Source: Alteromonas sp. IB21 (GTDB lineage: Bacteria; Pseudomonadota; Gammaproteobacteria; Enterobacterales; Alteromonadaceae). Taken from it: DNA of 64,000 nucleotides. The notes under the pieces were generated by a model. The model had not been told where the DNA came from. It made no database searches and was given only the letters and a program-made list of their open reading frames with translations. Location of the stretch: positions 65,714 to 129,713 of the forward strand of contig NZ_JAEFCD010000011.1 in the NCBI RefSeq assembly GCF_016405965.1. Direction: 5' to 3'. This document shows, piece after piece, positions 45,286-53,969 of the stretch. Position 1 is the stretch's first letter, and every line of letters begins with the position of its first letter. Position numbers and translations under genes: made by a program.

Positions 45286-45310
45286 AAAAGAGGGGCGTTT
45301 GCACGCCCCT
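45286..45310 (-). terminator. rho-independent terminator after the TonB receptor
   Basis: The 8-bp stem AGGGGCGT/ACGCCCCT with loop TTGC is followed on the minus strand by CTTTTTT. It lies 23 bases beyond the receptor stop. Confidence 0.85.
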
Positions 45311-45333
45311 TTGAACACACACGTTTTGAAGCT

Positions 45334-47742
45334 TTAGAACTGTGCCTTAAATGCTATGCCGTAGTAACGGTCTGCATCTCGAGGAATTTGATAACGGAAG
45401 TTGTCACCGCTATATGTGGTTGCATAGCTTTCGTCTAACAGATTTTTAGCAATCAAAGATACACGGAAAGCGTCGTCTTTGAATGAGAAACTAACACTAG
45501 CATTAAGCATGCTGTAGTTAGGTAGCAATGAGTGCGGATTAAATTCACCTGTGTTACCCGGAAGGTCAGAATACTGTTCATCGGTGTAGATGTAAGACGC
45601 GTTGTAATAAACGTTAAAACCATGCTCTGTTTCCATAAAATACTCAGCTGTTAGTGAGTACTTCATGTCAGGCGAGAAAGGCACATCAAGACCTGAACGG
45701 TCAGTACATGTTGCCTCTTCGGGACAATTAAACTTGTCAATTTCTGCTTTGGTATATGCAGCCCCACCGATAAGGGTTAAGTTGTCAGTAGCGTTCCACA
45801 TCATGTCAAGCTCAATGCCTTGGGTGGTAACATCACCAGCATTAGTAAGACGGGTAATACACGCACCGTCTGAACAGTCAAAGTTGTTCGCTTGGAAGCC
45901 TTCAATGTCAGTGCTAAAGAGCGCAACGTTTAGTAACAAATCACGACTTGCGTACTTATAGCCTATTTCGAACGCGTCAGATTCTTCAGCACCAATAGGT
46001 CTACCGTCGTTCGCTGGATTGAAGTTATAGTAAACGTTGAAACCAGGGCCTTTGTATCCTTGTGAGTAAGTTGCATAAACCATCTGGTTTTGGTCCAGGT
46101 CGTATTGAAGACCAACACGGCCAGACAGATTGGTTTCATCTACCACACCTTCTGCGTCAGTGTTTTCGGTAGCAGGGCGCACACCAACACCACGACGACC
46201 ATATTCATCATTACTAATGCGACGATGCTTATAAGACACTTCGTCATCGGTATAGCGAAGACCGAAGATAAGACGCATATCATCAGTTAAGTCATAAGTT
46301 CCGTCGCCATATACCGCCCAGTTATTAAATTCGGTACTCATAAATGCGGTGGCAGAAACAATATCGTTTGCATTGCACGATACACCCAATGAATCAGCGT
46401 AAGCGTCTAAGTCTGATAGTGCGGCACTTAGGTCGTCACCCGATAAATTGTTTTGTGCGTAAAACGAAAGTGCATCACCAAGTTGGCCTGCATTATTCTG
46501 GCAGCTCGCATCACGGGTAAAGTTGCGTTCTGAATCCATGTTCCAGTAGAACATACCAGCTAGGAAGTTAAATGGGCCAGACAGGTTTGAAGCAACACGG
46601 AATTCTTGAGAAAACTGACTCCACTCTTGCTCACCTACATCGTGTAATTGGAATGGTACACCAAATACAGGTTGGTCGCTGTCGCCAGCAATTGAGGTGA
46701 AGTCACCTTCACGGAATTCAGTATTTTCCCACGAACGCTGAGCGGTGATTGAAGTGAACGTATAATCGCCAACGGTTTTATCAACCTGAACAGAGAAGGC
46801 TGAGTGGTCGTCAATAGTACGAGACTCAAAGTCATGGTCAATTTGACGCTGCTCTAAATCAATACCGTCAGAAATAGTCGCGCTGCTAGGCGCAGCTTCT
46901 GAATCTGGATTACGACCGCTTGATACGCCCTCTAAGTCGGCACAGCAATCGTCATCAGCACTGTAAAATTCGCTGATAAATTTTACTTTTAAATCGTTGG
47001 TTGGTTCATAGAGTACTACTGCACGCGCACCTTCGCGGTCATAGCCGTTTACCGTTTCGTTATTGTAAACGTTGTCGATGTAGCCGTCGAATTTACCTTG
47101 GAAGACGGTCAGGCTAGCTGAAAGGTCGTCGGTTAAACCGCCGCTCACCGTGCCTTTTAAACGATATTCGTTGTCTTGGTAAAATTCTGTGGAAAGGCTA
47201 CCCGTTAGCTCTTGTGAAGGATCTTTTGTGGTGATGTTGACTACACCGGCTGAAGCATTTTTACCGAAAAGCGTGCCTTGGGGACCGCGCAACACTTCAA
47301 TACGGTCAACGTCATAGAGGTCAGCGAAAGCTTGCCCTGAACGGCCTAGTACCACACCATCTACCACTGTCGCCACACTTGGTTCGGCAGCGATACTAAA
47401 TGAAATTGTGCCAATACCACGAACGGTTAGTGCAGAGTTACGGGTTGTTGTACCTTTGCGGAAGCTTACCGATGGAACAAGCGCTTGAAGATTTTCAACA
47501 TTGTTTGCGAAAGCCGATTCTATCTGGTCACCGCGCAATACGGATACTGCAACAGGGACGTCGCTAATACTTTGTACACGTTTCTGTGAGGTAACGACAA
47601 TTTGCTCGAATGACTTGTCGTCTTTAGCTGTTTCAGTTTGTTCGGTTTCTGCATCTTGCGCATAGCCATTTGCGTGAAGCAGCAAGCCAGATGTCATAGC
47701 AAGGGTTACCGCCTTACTAATGATCGATCTTTTTGTATTCAT
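45334..47742 (-). CDS. TonB-dependent receptor of the GntR-regulated sulfosugar-type locus
   Basis: This 802-residue outer-membrane receptor has a signal peptide ending GYAQ, a plug with EQIVVTSQKRVQSISDVPVAV and RIEVLRGPQGTLFGKNASAG, and a barrel ending YGIAFKAQF. It is a smaller type than the two glucan receptors and belongs to the group annotated as FecA/CirA-like or glycoside receptors. The promoter at 47917-47963 carries the same operator as the GH31 and reductase genes, so the cargo should be the substrate of that locus, such as a sulfoquinovose glycoside (inference). Confidence 0.92.
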   Translation of the reverse strand: MNTKRSIISKAVTLAMTSGLLLHANGYAQDAETEQTETAKDDKSFEQIVVTSQKRVQSISDVPVAVSVLRGDQIESAFANNVENLQALVPSVSFRKGTTTRNSALTVRGIGTISFSIAAEPSVATVVDGVVLGRSGQAFADLYDVDRIEVLRGPQGTLFGKNASAGVVNITTKDPSQELTGSLSTEFYQDNEYRLKGTVSGGLTDDLSASLTVFQGKFDGYIDNVYNNETVNGYDREGARAVVLYEPTNDLKVKFISEFYSADDDCCADLEGVSSGRNPDSEAAPSSATISDGIDLEQRQIDHDFESRTIDDHSAFSVQVDKTVGDYTFTSITAQRSWENTEFREGDFTSIAGDSDQPVFGVPFQLHDVGEQEWSQFSQEFRVASNLSGPFNFLAGMFYWNMDSERNFTRDASCQNNAGQLGDALSFYAQNNLSGDDLSAALSDLDAYADSLGVSCNANDIVSATAFMSTEFNNWAVYGDGTYDLTDDMRLIFGLRYTDDEVSYKHRRISNDEYGRRGVGVRPATENTDAEGVVDETNLSGRVGLQYDLDQNQMVYATYSQGYKGPGFNVYYNFNPANDGRPIGAEESDAFEIGYKYASRDLLLNVALFSTDIEGFQANNFDCSDGACITRLTNAGDVTTQGIELDMMWNATDNLTLIGGAAYTKAEIDKFNCPEEATCTDRSGLDVPFSPDMKYSLTAEYFMETEHGFNVYYNASYIYTDEQYSDLPGNTGEFNPHSLLPNYSMLNASVSFSFKDDAFRVSLIAKNLLDESYATTYSGDNFRYQIPRDADRYYGIAFKAQF

Positions 47743-47887
47743 GTTGTTCTCCAGGGTCTTTCGCTTATCTCGCTCTAACTAACAATGGCCAACACTTTTT
47801 TGATATATCAACCGTTGTAAGTAGACGGTGCTTGGTTTTTATTTTTAGTACGTAGGGTACAGCGCTACGCGAATTTCTATTTGAAGA

Positions 47888-47915
47888 ACTAGATAAAAGA
47901 TATCTTTTATCTAGT
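47888..47915. promoter_or_regulatory. 28-bp perfect palindrome in the receptor leader
   Basis: ACTAGATAAAAGAT and its exact reverse complement abut without a loop, so the DNA is a 28-bp perfect dyad. It lies just downstream of the operator in the direction of the receptor, within the untranslated leader. It could be a second operator for another dimeric regulator or an mRNA hairpin. I see no other copy in the window. Confidence 0.65.
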
Positions 47916-47916
47916 G

Positions 47917-47963
47917 TCTTATATAAGAGTGATTAAGTTAAACAATTGTTAAGTCGTTTGCAA
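47917..47963 (-). promoter_or_regulatory. promoter and GntR-type operator of the TonB receptor
   Basis: Minus strand: TTGCAA (47963-47958), 17 bases, TAACTT (47940-47935), then TCTTATATAAGA (47928-47917) six bases later. The same elements occur upstream of GH31 and the reductase. Its position at the transcription start fits repression. Confidence 0.65.
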
Positions 47964-48015
47964 ACGTTATGTTAATTTTTTCGTGTTTTTTCTATACAGA
48001 ACTAAAATGTTTGGC

Positions 48016-49749
48016 TTATGCGGGCTGCGAGGTTAGACGCTCTAAACCTCGCTCATATCTTACACGCCACCATTTAAGGCTTAGTCCAATTGCGACAAAA
48101 CATGTCGCCCATAATCCAATAAGTGCCGGAATAAAGGCGCTGCTAACACCACCCACAAAGCCTACAGGAGAGAACATCAGGTACAGTGTTGCAATAAGGC
48201 CAACAAGCACAATGGCGCACGGTATCGCATAGCGCCAAGGGGTCATATTAACTTCGGCTTTGGGCGTAAAGTGCCATGGTGTCGCCATTGGATAGAACTT
48301 GCCTATCGTTAACATAATGGCCAGTTCGATAGCGAATAAGATGGCATAAATATGAATGAAGTTGATATCGACTTCCCATACGAACTTAAGCAGTCCATAG
48401 GCGATGACGTGGAAAATAATGGCCACTTTTGCGGCTAGGGCAGGTACTCGCTTGGTAAACAAACCAACCAGTACAATGGTGATTACAGGGATATTGTAGA
48501 ACCCAGTGAATATACGAATGATTTGCCACAATCCCTCTGGAGCAAACATAAGCAACGGCGCAGTAATAAAGGAAAGAACCGCAATAACAATACTGGTGAT
48601 TTTGGCAACGCGTATTAGCTTTTCGTCACTTACGTTATTCTTCTTGAAGGGTTTATATACATCCAAGCAAAAGAGGGTGGCTGCACTGTTAAGTAAAGAA
48701 TTGAAAGAGCTAAACACCGCACCCAGCAGGACCGCTAAAAAGAAGCCTGACAAATATTGTGGCAGCACATCTTTCACCAAGTGGGGGTAGGCTAGATCAA
48801 TAGTTTGAAGATTTTCGTCTTGATACAGGTGGTATGCGATTACGCCTGGCAGCATCATCATAAAAGGTACTAGCACTTTAAAGTAGCCTGAGAATATTAC
48901 GCCTTTTTGGCCTTCAACCAGGTTCTTTGCCCCAAGAGTACGCTGAATCACGTATTGGTTTGTACCCCAATAAAACAGGTTAGCTAATATCATACCGGTA
49001 AAAATAGTACCGAAGGGTACAGGGTCGTCTACGCCACCTATGGCGTTTAGTTTTTCGGTTTCCGTTGTAGCAATAGTAGATAGACCTTGGCTAAAGCTGC
49101 CGTCTCCCAAGGCAACCAAGCCCAGAACGGGAACCAGTAAACCCACAACTAAAAGGCCCACACCGTTGATGGTATCTGATACTGCCACTGCCTTTAAACC
49201 ACCAAAAATAGCGTAAAGCGCGCCTATGGTGCCAACAATCACAATGGTCATAACTAAGCCTACTTCATAACTTACGTTAAATAGGCTTGGAACATCGAAA
49301 AGCCGAAGTACGGCAATAGAGCCAGAGTAAAGTACCGACGGAATAGTTACTAATGAGTAGCCCACCATAAACAGAACAACCGTCATCCTACGTACGCTAT
49401 CGTCAAATCGGTCGCGCAAAAACTCAGGCAAGGTGGAGAAAGCGCCCGCTAAATAACGGGGTAAGAAAATAAGCGCCATGATAATGGTAGAAATTCCGGC
49501 AGTGACTTCCCATGCCATCGCACTTAAATTGTAGCCAAAAGCAGAGCCATTTAAGCCAATAAGCTGCTCTGCGGAAAGGTTTGTTAGGATCATGGACCCG
49601 GCAATAAAAGTGCCGGTAAGCCCTCTTCCAGCAAGGAAGTAACCGTCTTGCGTATTTACTTCCCCTTTAGTTTTCATGTAAGAAATAACGGCAACCACTG
49701 CCATAAATGCCATACATGACAGTAGAGTAAGGGTAATATCCATGAACAA
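48016..49749 (-). CDS. sodium:solute symporter, SGLT/YidK-like
   Basis: This 577-residue inner-membrane Na+-coupled sugar symporter has about 14 helices. The N-terminus carries DGYFLAGRGLTGTFIAGSMILTNLSAEQLIGLNG, very like YidK/SGLT family proteins, and FGGLKAVAVSDTINGVGLLVVG. It starts 10 bases after GH31 in the same operon. Since GH31 has no signal peptide, the intact glycoside probably enters the cytoplasm through this carrier. Confidence 0.93.
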   Translation of the reverse strand: MFMDITLTLLSCMAFMAVVAVISYMKTKGEVNTQDGYFLAGRGLTGTFIAGSMILTNLSAEQLIGLNGSAFGYNLSAMAWEVTAGISTIIMALIFLPRYLAGAFSTLPEFLRDRFDDSVRRMTVVLFMVGYSLVTIPSVLYSGSIAVLRLFDVPSLFNVSYEVGLVMTIVIVGTIGALYAIFGGLKAVAVSDTINGVGLLVVGLLVPVLGLVALGDGSFSQGLSTIATTETEKLNAIGGVDDPVPFGTIFTGMILANLFYWGTNQYVIQRTLGAKNLVEGQKGVIFSGYFKVLVPFMMMLPGVIAYHLYQDENLQTIDLAYPHLVKDVLPQYLSGFFLAVLLGAVFSSFNSLLNSAATLFCLDVYKPFKKNNVSDEKLIRVAKITSIVIAVLSFITAPLLMFAPEGLWQIIRIFTGFYNIPVITIVLVGLFTKRVPALAAKVAIIFHVIAYGLLKFVWEVDINFIHIYAILFAIELAIMLTIGKFYPMATPWHFTPKAEVNMTPWRYAIPCAIVLVGLIATLYLMFSPVGFVGGVSSAFIPALIGLWATCFVAIGLSLKWWRVRYERGLERLTSQPA

Positions 49750-49759
49750 CTCCTAAGCG

Positions 49760-51826
49760 CTATGCTGGCCAGTGCGAGATATTCGACATATCCATATCGG
49801 TATGCTGAACATCTGGGCCCATGACTATGCGACTGCCTTTTTGAATGAATACCGCCACATCATTAAGTGCCAATATCTCTTCTATGTATTGTTCACCCTG
49901 TACCACGTCATCGGTACCAAAGCGCACCCACTCGCCTTTAGGTAAGTAGTATTTAATTTTACCGCCAGGCACAACACAAGGCACAACCAGCAAGTCATCA
50001 CCACACATAAACTGTTGCTCAAAAGCGTGAGAAAGCGGCTGGTCAGGAAAGGCCAACGCCATAGCGCGCTGCACCGGAAGGCCTGTTTGTGATGCTTTTT
50101 CTGCAGTTTCTCTTAAGTAAGGAATAAGTTTGTAGCGTAGCTTCAGTGCCTCAAAAACAGCGTCGGAGGCGGCGTCGCCGTAAGACCAGGGTTCGCGAGG
50201 ACCAATGCCGTGCAATCGCATGTGAGCGCTAAATACCGACGCTTGCGCCCATCTGACATATAGCTCTGCATCTCGGGTATCTTTGTAAAAACCACCGATA
50301 TCCGTGGCGAAAAAAGGTCCGCCTGACATTCCCCAAGACAAGCTGCCACGGATACTTGCTGCGAGCCCGTGCCAATCAGCTTGCGGGTCGCCGCCCCACT
50401 GTGAAGGATAACGCTGGCTTCCCGTCCATGCTGAACGGCTAAATAAGAACGGGCCAGTTTTGCAGTAAGCCTCGGCCGCCTCATAGACACAGCGGTTGTA
50501 GAGCATACTGTAAACGTTGTGCAGACGATTGCCTGAATCACCGCTATAAGACAGCATATTGTCGTCTTCTAGCTGCTCGCCAAAGTCGGCCTTGATCATG
50601 TCTACGCCAAGGTCAAAAAGAGGTTTATGCGAGGTTTTCCAAAACTCGTAAGCTTCTGGATTGGTAAAGTCTAAAATACCTGAGTCTGGTAGCGGTGTAA
50701 GCACTTCACCAAATGGGCTCAAATCCCATTCATAGCGATACGCTTCGCCAGTGCGTTTATATTTTATGAGCCAGCCTTTTTCTGCCGCTTTTTTATAGAG
50801 TGGGTTTTTCACTGAAATCATGGGGTATTCCCATACGCAGATTTTGAAACCTAGGGCTTTAAGCTCATCAATAACCGGCTTTGGATCTTCGTAGCGCTTA
50901 GGGTCCCACTCAAAAGAAAAGCGGGTATCAGTGTCTTGCCATGCGCGGCCATCGAGTGTTATTACATCGCAAGGCATGTTCTTTTCGCGCACCTCTCGGG
51001 CAACGGCGAGTAGCTCATCAGCATCTTTATAATATGCTTTAGAAAGAATGACGCCCAAACTCCACGTAGGCGGCGTTGGCGCAAAGCCTGTTAATTCGCT
51101 GTAGGTTTGAAGGCTTTTAGCTGGTGAGTCTTGATGGAACAAGAACATGTCGAGTACTTCATCTTCAACCAAGCACACATACGCTCGCTGTGACCAGAGC
51201 GCATATCCCACACCATGAGTAACAGGAGCTGGCGTGTGTACAAAAAGGTTCCAACCTTCTGGGCTCCATGCGTAAGGCGTATTTTTGTATGACTTCTCTG
51301 CGTTTACGCCCAAGGCATCATGATTGTACGAGCGAATAAGTTGGCCGCGTTTATCAAGCTTGCCCCATTTCTCGCCAAGTCCATAAACGGCTTCGTCGTA
51401 GCTTAGCTCTAAACTTACTAACCAACCCTTGTCAGTTTTAGCAAACGGCGGTAAGCGATGCTGTCGCACAAAGTGGCCGTCAGTGGCGCTTTGCTGAACT
51501 AAAACGTCATTTTTATATAGTTTGAAATGAAGAGGAGCTGCAAAAATTTCTAATCGATAATCACCTGCTGCCAGGGTACTGTGGGACTTGTCACCGGAAA
51601 GTACCAATGTTTGTCTATCGGGTGCTTGTGTAAGCATTCCAAAGTCCTCAGTTACGTTTGCATCACTTTGAATACGTAAACCAAACTGGCTGATACTTAG
51701 GCTCAACTCGCCGTGTTGCGTAGGGACAATAAGTGTTTTATCGTCAGACAAAAAGGGCTGCTCAGTAATGTCAGCGGCTTTAATATCGTTCCAATCTGGC
51801 TCAGTTACACAAAAAGCGTTACTCAT
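49760..51826 (-). CDS. cytoplasmic GH31 alpha-glycosidase (candidate sulfoquinovosidase; alpha-xylosidase-like subgroup)
   Basis: This 688-residue retaining alpha-glycosidase of family GH31 has no signal peptide. An N-terminal beta-sandwich (YGLGEKWGKLDKRGQ at about 148) precedes the barrel with FSFEWDP, the nucleophile motif IKADFGEQ (Asp414) and the acid/base region SRSAWTGSQRYPSQWGGD. Overall it resembles the YicI alpha-xylosidase group more than E. coli YihQ. Trp296 and Arg302 lie in the loop before FEWD, where substrate-specificity residues of GH31 sit. Co-regulation with a dioxygenase and sulfite genes argues for a sulfonated alpha-glucoside; an alpha-xyloside or alpha-glucoside is the alternative. 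Confidence 0.9.
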   Translation of the reverse strand: MSNAFCVTEPDWNDIKAADITEQPFLSDDKTLIVPTQHGELSLSISQFGLRIQSDANVTEDFGMLTQAPDRQTLVLSGDKSHSTLAAGDYRLEIFAAPLHFKLYKNDVLVQQSATDGHFVRQHRLPPFAKTDKGWLVSLELSYDEAVYGLGEKWGKLDKRGQLIRSYNHDALGVNAEKSYKNTPYAWSPEGWNLFVHTPAPVTHGVGYALWSQRAYVCLVEDEVLDMFLFHQDSPAKSLQTYSELTGFAPTPPTWSLGVILSKAYYKDADELLAVAREVREKNMPCDVITLDGRAWQDTDTRFSFEWDPKRYEDPKPVIDELKALGFKICVWEYPMISVKNPLYKKAAEKGWLIKYKRTGEAYRYEWDLSPFGEVLTPLPDSGILDFTNPEAYEFWKTSHKPLFDLGVDMIKADFGEQLEDDNMLSYSGDSGNRLHNVYSMLYNRCVYEAAEAYCKTGPFLFSRSAWTGSQRYPSQWGGDPQADWHGLAASIRGSLSWGMSGGPFFATDIGGFYKDTRDAELYVRWAQASVFSAHMRLHGIGPREPWSYGDAASDAVFEALKLRYKLIPYLRETAEKASQTGLPVQRAMALAFPDQPLSHAFEQQFMCGDDLLVVPCVVPGGKIKYYLPKGEWVRFGTDDVVQGEQYIEEILALNDVAVFIQKGSRIVMGPDVQHTDMDMSNISHWPA

Positions 51827-51842
51827 TTTTACATTACCCTTG

Positions 51843-51889
51843 ATGTCTTATATAAGACATAAGTTAATGAAATGTAACTTAGGTGTCAA
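51843..51889 (-). promoter_or_regulatory. promoter and GntR-type operator of GH31-symporter
   Basis: Minus strand: TTGACA (51889-51884), 17 bases, TAACTT (51866-51861), followed at once by the perfect 18-bp palindrome ATGTCTTATATAAGACAT (51860-51843). The layout is the same as at 53837-53882. AAGGG stands between the operator and the ATG at 51826. Confidence 0.75.
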
Positions 51890-51997
51890 TCTGCAATTAG
51901 TAAATTATGAAGATTTAGATTCGGGGTGGCTTCGCTGAGGTGCGTTTGTAGCTTATTAAGTTCTGTTCATTATCACTGAAGTTTGGGTTAAAAGGGC

Positions 51998-52750
51998 TTA
52001 AAAGCTTATGTTTTTCACAATTAGCGTAACGCCACTTAGCGCGAGCATGGTTAACGCCAGTAATCTCACTGAAGATGCTGACACTCGCGCAGCCAGCACG
52101 CGGCCTACTCGTGTAAATATAAGAATGACTGGCACTGCGAGTAGTGCAGAAATCACAACGTCTATCGAGGGGAGTGTGCCGAAAGGTACTATGGCAAGAC
52201 GTATCAATGCGGTTACGCTAAACACGGCCAACAATGTAGTGCGTATTTCATTTATCGGCCATGTTTGACGATAACACTGAAACACCACAGGAGGGCCAAA
52301 GGTCGAGAAAAGACCGCCGAGCAGCCCTCCTAAAGCGCCCGCAATAGAGAAACCATAAGCGCGGCCTGATGGTTGTACTCGTTTTCTCTTTATTAAAAGT
52401 AGGCCGCAGCAGCTTAAAATAGCGAAGCCTAGTAACAGGTTTAACCACGTAGCCATACCTATCGATAAGTATTCTAGTAGCGCATAACCAATCGCCATAA
52501 AAGGAATGCCGCTAATAAGTATTATTTTAAATGCACGCGAACTAATTTGGTTACGATTTTTGGCAACCAAGCTAACCGAATTAAAAAGGCTTAAAAAGCT
52601 CACCATAAATGTTGTCGCGGTAAGCGGCATGATACCGAATAAGGTAAAGCTAGATACCACCATTAACCCAAACCCGAACCCGCTTAGGGTTTGCAGGAGC
52701 GTCGCAAGACCTAGCAGCGCAAACATGGGCAGCATTGTTTCCAAAAGCAT
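51998..52750 (-). CDS. TauE/SafE-family exporter, probable sulfite/sulfonate exporter
   Basis: This 250-residue, eight-helix membrane protein has the TauE repeat motifs ATLLQTLSGFGFGLMVV and GALGGLLGGLFSTFGPPVVF. Members export sulfite, sulfoacetate or related anions. It is divergent from the GntR gene and lies between GH31 and the dioxygenase-sulfite dehydrogenase operon, which fits removal of sulfite made in the cytoplasm. It is distinct from the YeiH-type exporter at 55945. Confidence 0.87.
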   Translation of the reverse strand: MLLETMLPMFALLGLATLLQTLSGFGFGLMVVSSFTLFGIMPLTATTFMVSFLSLFNSVSLVAKNRNQISSRAFKIILISGIPFMAIGYALLEYLSIGMATWLNLLLGFAILSCCGLLLIKRKRVQPSGRAYGFSIAGALGGLLGGLFSTFGPPVVFQCYRQTWPINEIRTTLLAVFSVTALIRLAIVPFGTLPSIDVVISALLAVPVILIFTRVGRVLAARVSASSVRLLALTMLALSGVTLIVKNISF

Positions 52751-52794
52751 TTACGTTATTCCTATGATGTATGTGATTTAAATCAAAAATGCGC

Positions 52795-52812
52795 TATAAC
52801 TCTTGTGTATGA
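52795..52812. promoter_or_regulatory. degenerate copy of the GntR-type operator before the GntR gene
   Basis: Read on the minus strand, TCATACACAAGA (52812-52801) matches 10 of 12 bases of the operator TCTTATACAAGA at 53869-53880. A TATAAC -10-like element abuts it on the plus strand. Autoregulation is plausible but the match is weaker than the other three. Confidence 0.4.
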
Positions 52813-52848
52813 TATAAAAACAAAAATTTAGCATTTAGGTTAGGGTTC

Positions 52849-53598
52849 ATGTCTTCATCTCAATTCGATCACAAACTCAGCGGTCCAAGTCTTGCCTTTC
52901 AGCCTCTATACCAACAAGTAGCTGAATACATCAAGCAGCTTATAGTTGAGCGTCGATGGCAACCCGGTGAAATGCTGCCTAGTGAGTTCAAACTTGCTGA
53001 TGAATTCAACGTGAGTCAGGGAACGGTTCGCAAAGCGTTAACACTGCTTACTGACACTAAAATTGTAACCCGCAGGCAAGGCGTTGGTACATTCGTTTCT
53101 GAACATACCGCTCAAGATGCATTATTTCGTTTCTTTCCATTGCAAGCCGACGGAAAAGGTGCTGACTTACCTAAAGCAGAGCTAATAAGCAAAGAGCTGG
53201 TAGAGCCCAATGAAACGGTACAGGGGGCCCTTGCTTTAACGGCAAAGGATAAAACCGTGAAGCTTAAACGCAGGCGCATACTAGAAAACGAATTTTGTAT
53301 GCTAGAGACTATTTTCCTGCCTTCCAAAATGTTTCTTGATATCGAAAAACGTGAAGACATTCCTCACACGTTGTACCATTTTTATCAGACTGACTATAAC
53401 CAAACTGTTTTTAAAACCCGTGACAGCATCAAGGCTGTTCTTGCGTCAAAAAGTGATGCGAAAAGCTTGGGTATTGAAAAAGGAACACCATTACTTTTGG
53501 TCACCCGGGTTACTGAATCTATTGACGGCAAGTTAATAGAGTATCGCGAAAGTAAGTGCAGAACCGACCATTATCATTATCAAGTTGAACTTGATTAA
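52849..53598 (+). CDS. GntR-family (HutC/UTRA) regulator of the sulfosugar-type locus
   Basis: This 249-residue regulator has an N-terminal winged helix (LYQQVAEYIKQLIVERRWQPG, LADEFNVSQGTVRKALTLL, RRQGVGTFV) and a C-terminal UTRA ligand domain with LKRRRILENEFCMLETIFLP and ESKCRTDHYHYQVEL. HutC-type repressors are released by a pathway metabolite. GT-(N)-AC symmetry of TGTCTTATATAAGACA fits a GntR site. Its position between the two arms of the locus, and the operator at three promoters, make it the local regulator. Confidence 0.93.
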   Translation: MSSSQFDHKLSGPSLAFQPLYQQVAEYIKQLIVERRWQPGEMLPSEFKLADEFNVSQGTVRKALTLLTDTKIVTRRQGVGTFVSEHTAQDALFRFFPLQADGKGADLPKAELISKELVEPNETVQGALALTAKDKTVKLKRRRILENEFCMLETIFLPSKMFLDIEKREDIPHTLYHFYQTDYNQTVFKTRDSIKAVLASKSDAKSLGIEKGTPLLLVTRVTESIDGKLIEYRESKCRTDHYHYQVELD

Positions 53599-53836
53599 TT
53601 TGATACACCCTAAGGAACCTTCAGGCTGAGTCATCTAGACGGTGGCTTTGCGCTTTTCGCTTACATTATCTTCTGTTTTGCTTCTTCTGTCGCCCACTCT
53701 TCACGCTAGAAAGCCGCACCCTATGTTGCTACTACTCTAAGTTACCCACAGCCTGAATTAAAAAGCTTACGACAGGTATCTATTAGGGTACCTTGATGCT
53801 AGCGCTAATCTTTTTATTTAGCTTGTTAACAGTTTG

Positions 53837-53882
53837 TTGACATAGCAATGTCTGTGTAATAACTTATATCTTATACAAGACT
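53837..53882 (+). promoter_or_regulatory. promoter and GntR-type operator of the reductase-dioxygenase-sulfite operon
   Basis: TTGACA (53837-53842), 17 bases, TAACTT (53860-53865), then ATATCTTATACAAGACT. The -35, spacer length, -10 and operator position equal those of GH31. The remainder of the 371-base gap 53599-53969 shows no gene. Confidence 0.72.
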
Positions 53883-53969
53883 AAAGTTTGAAGCTGAATT
53901 TATACAAGAGCATACTGTTAAAGTAAAACAAATTAGCTCAATGCAACAAATTCTAAGGTGAATAAAACA

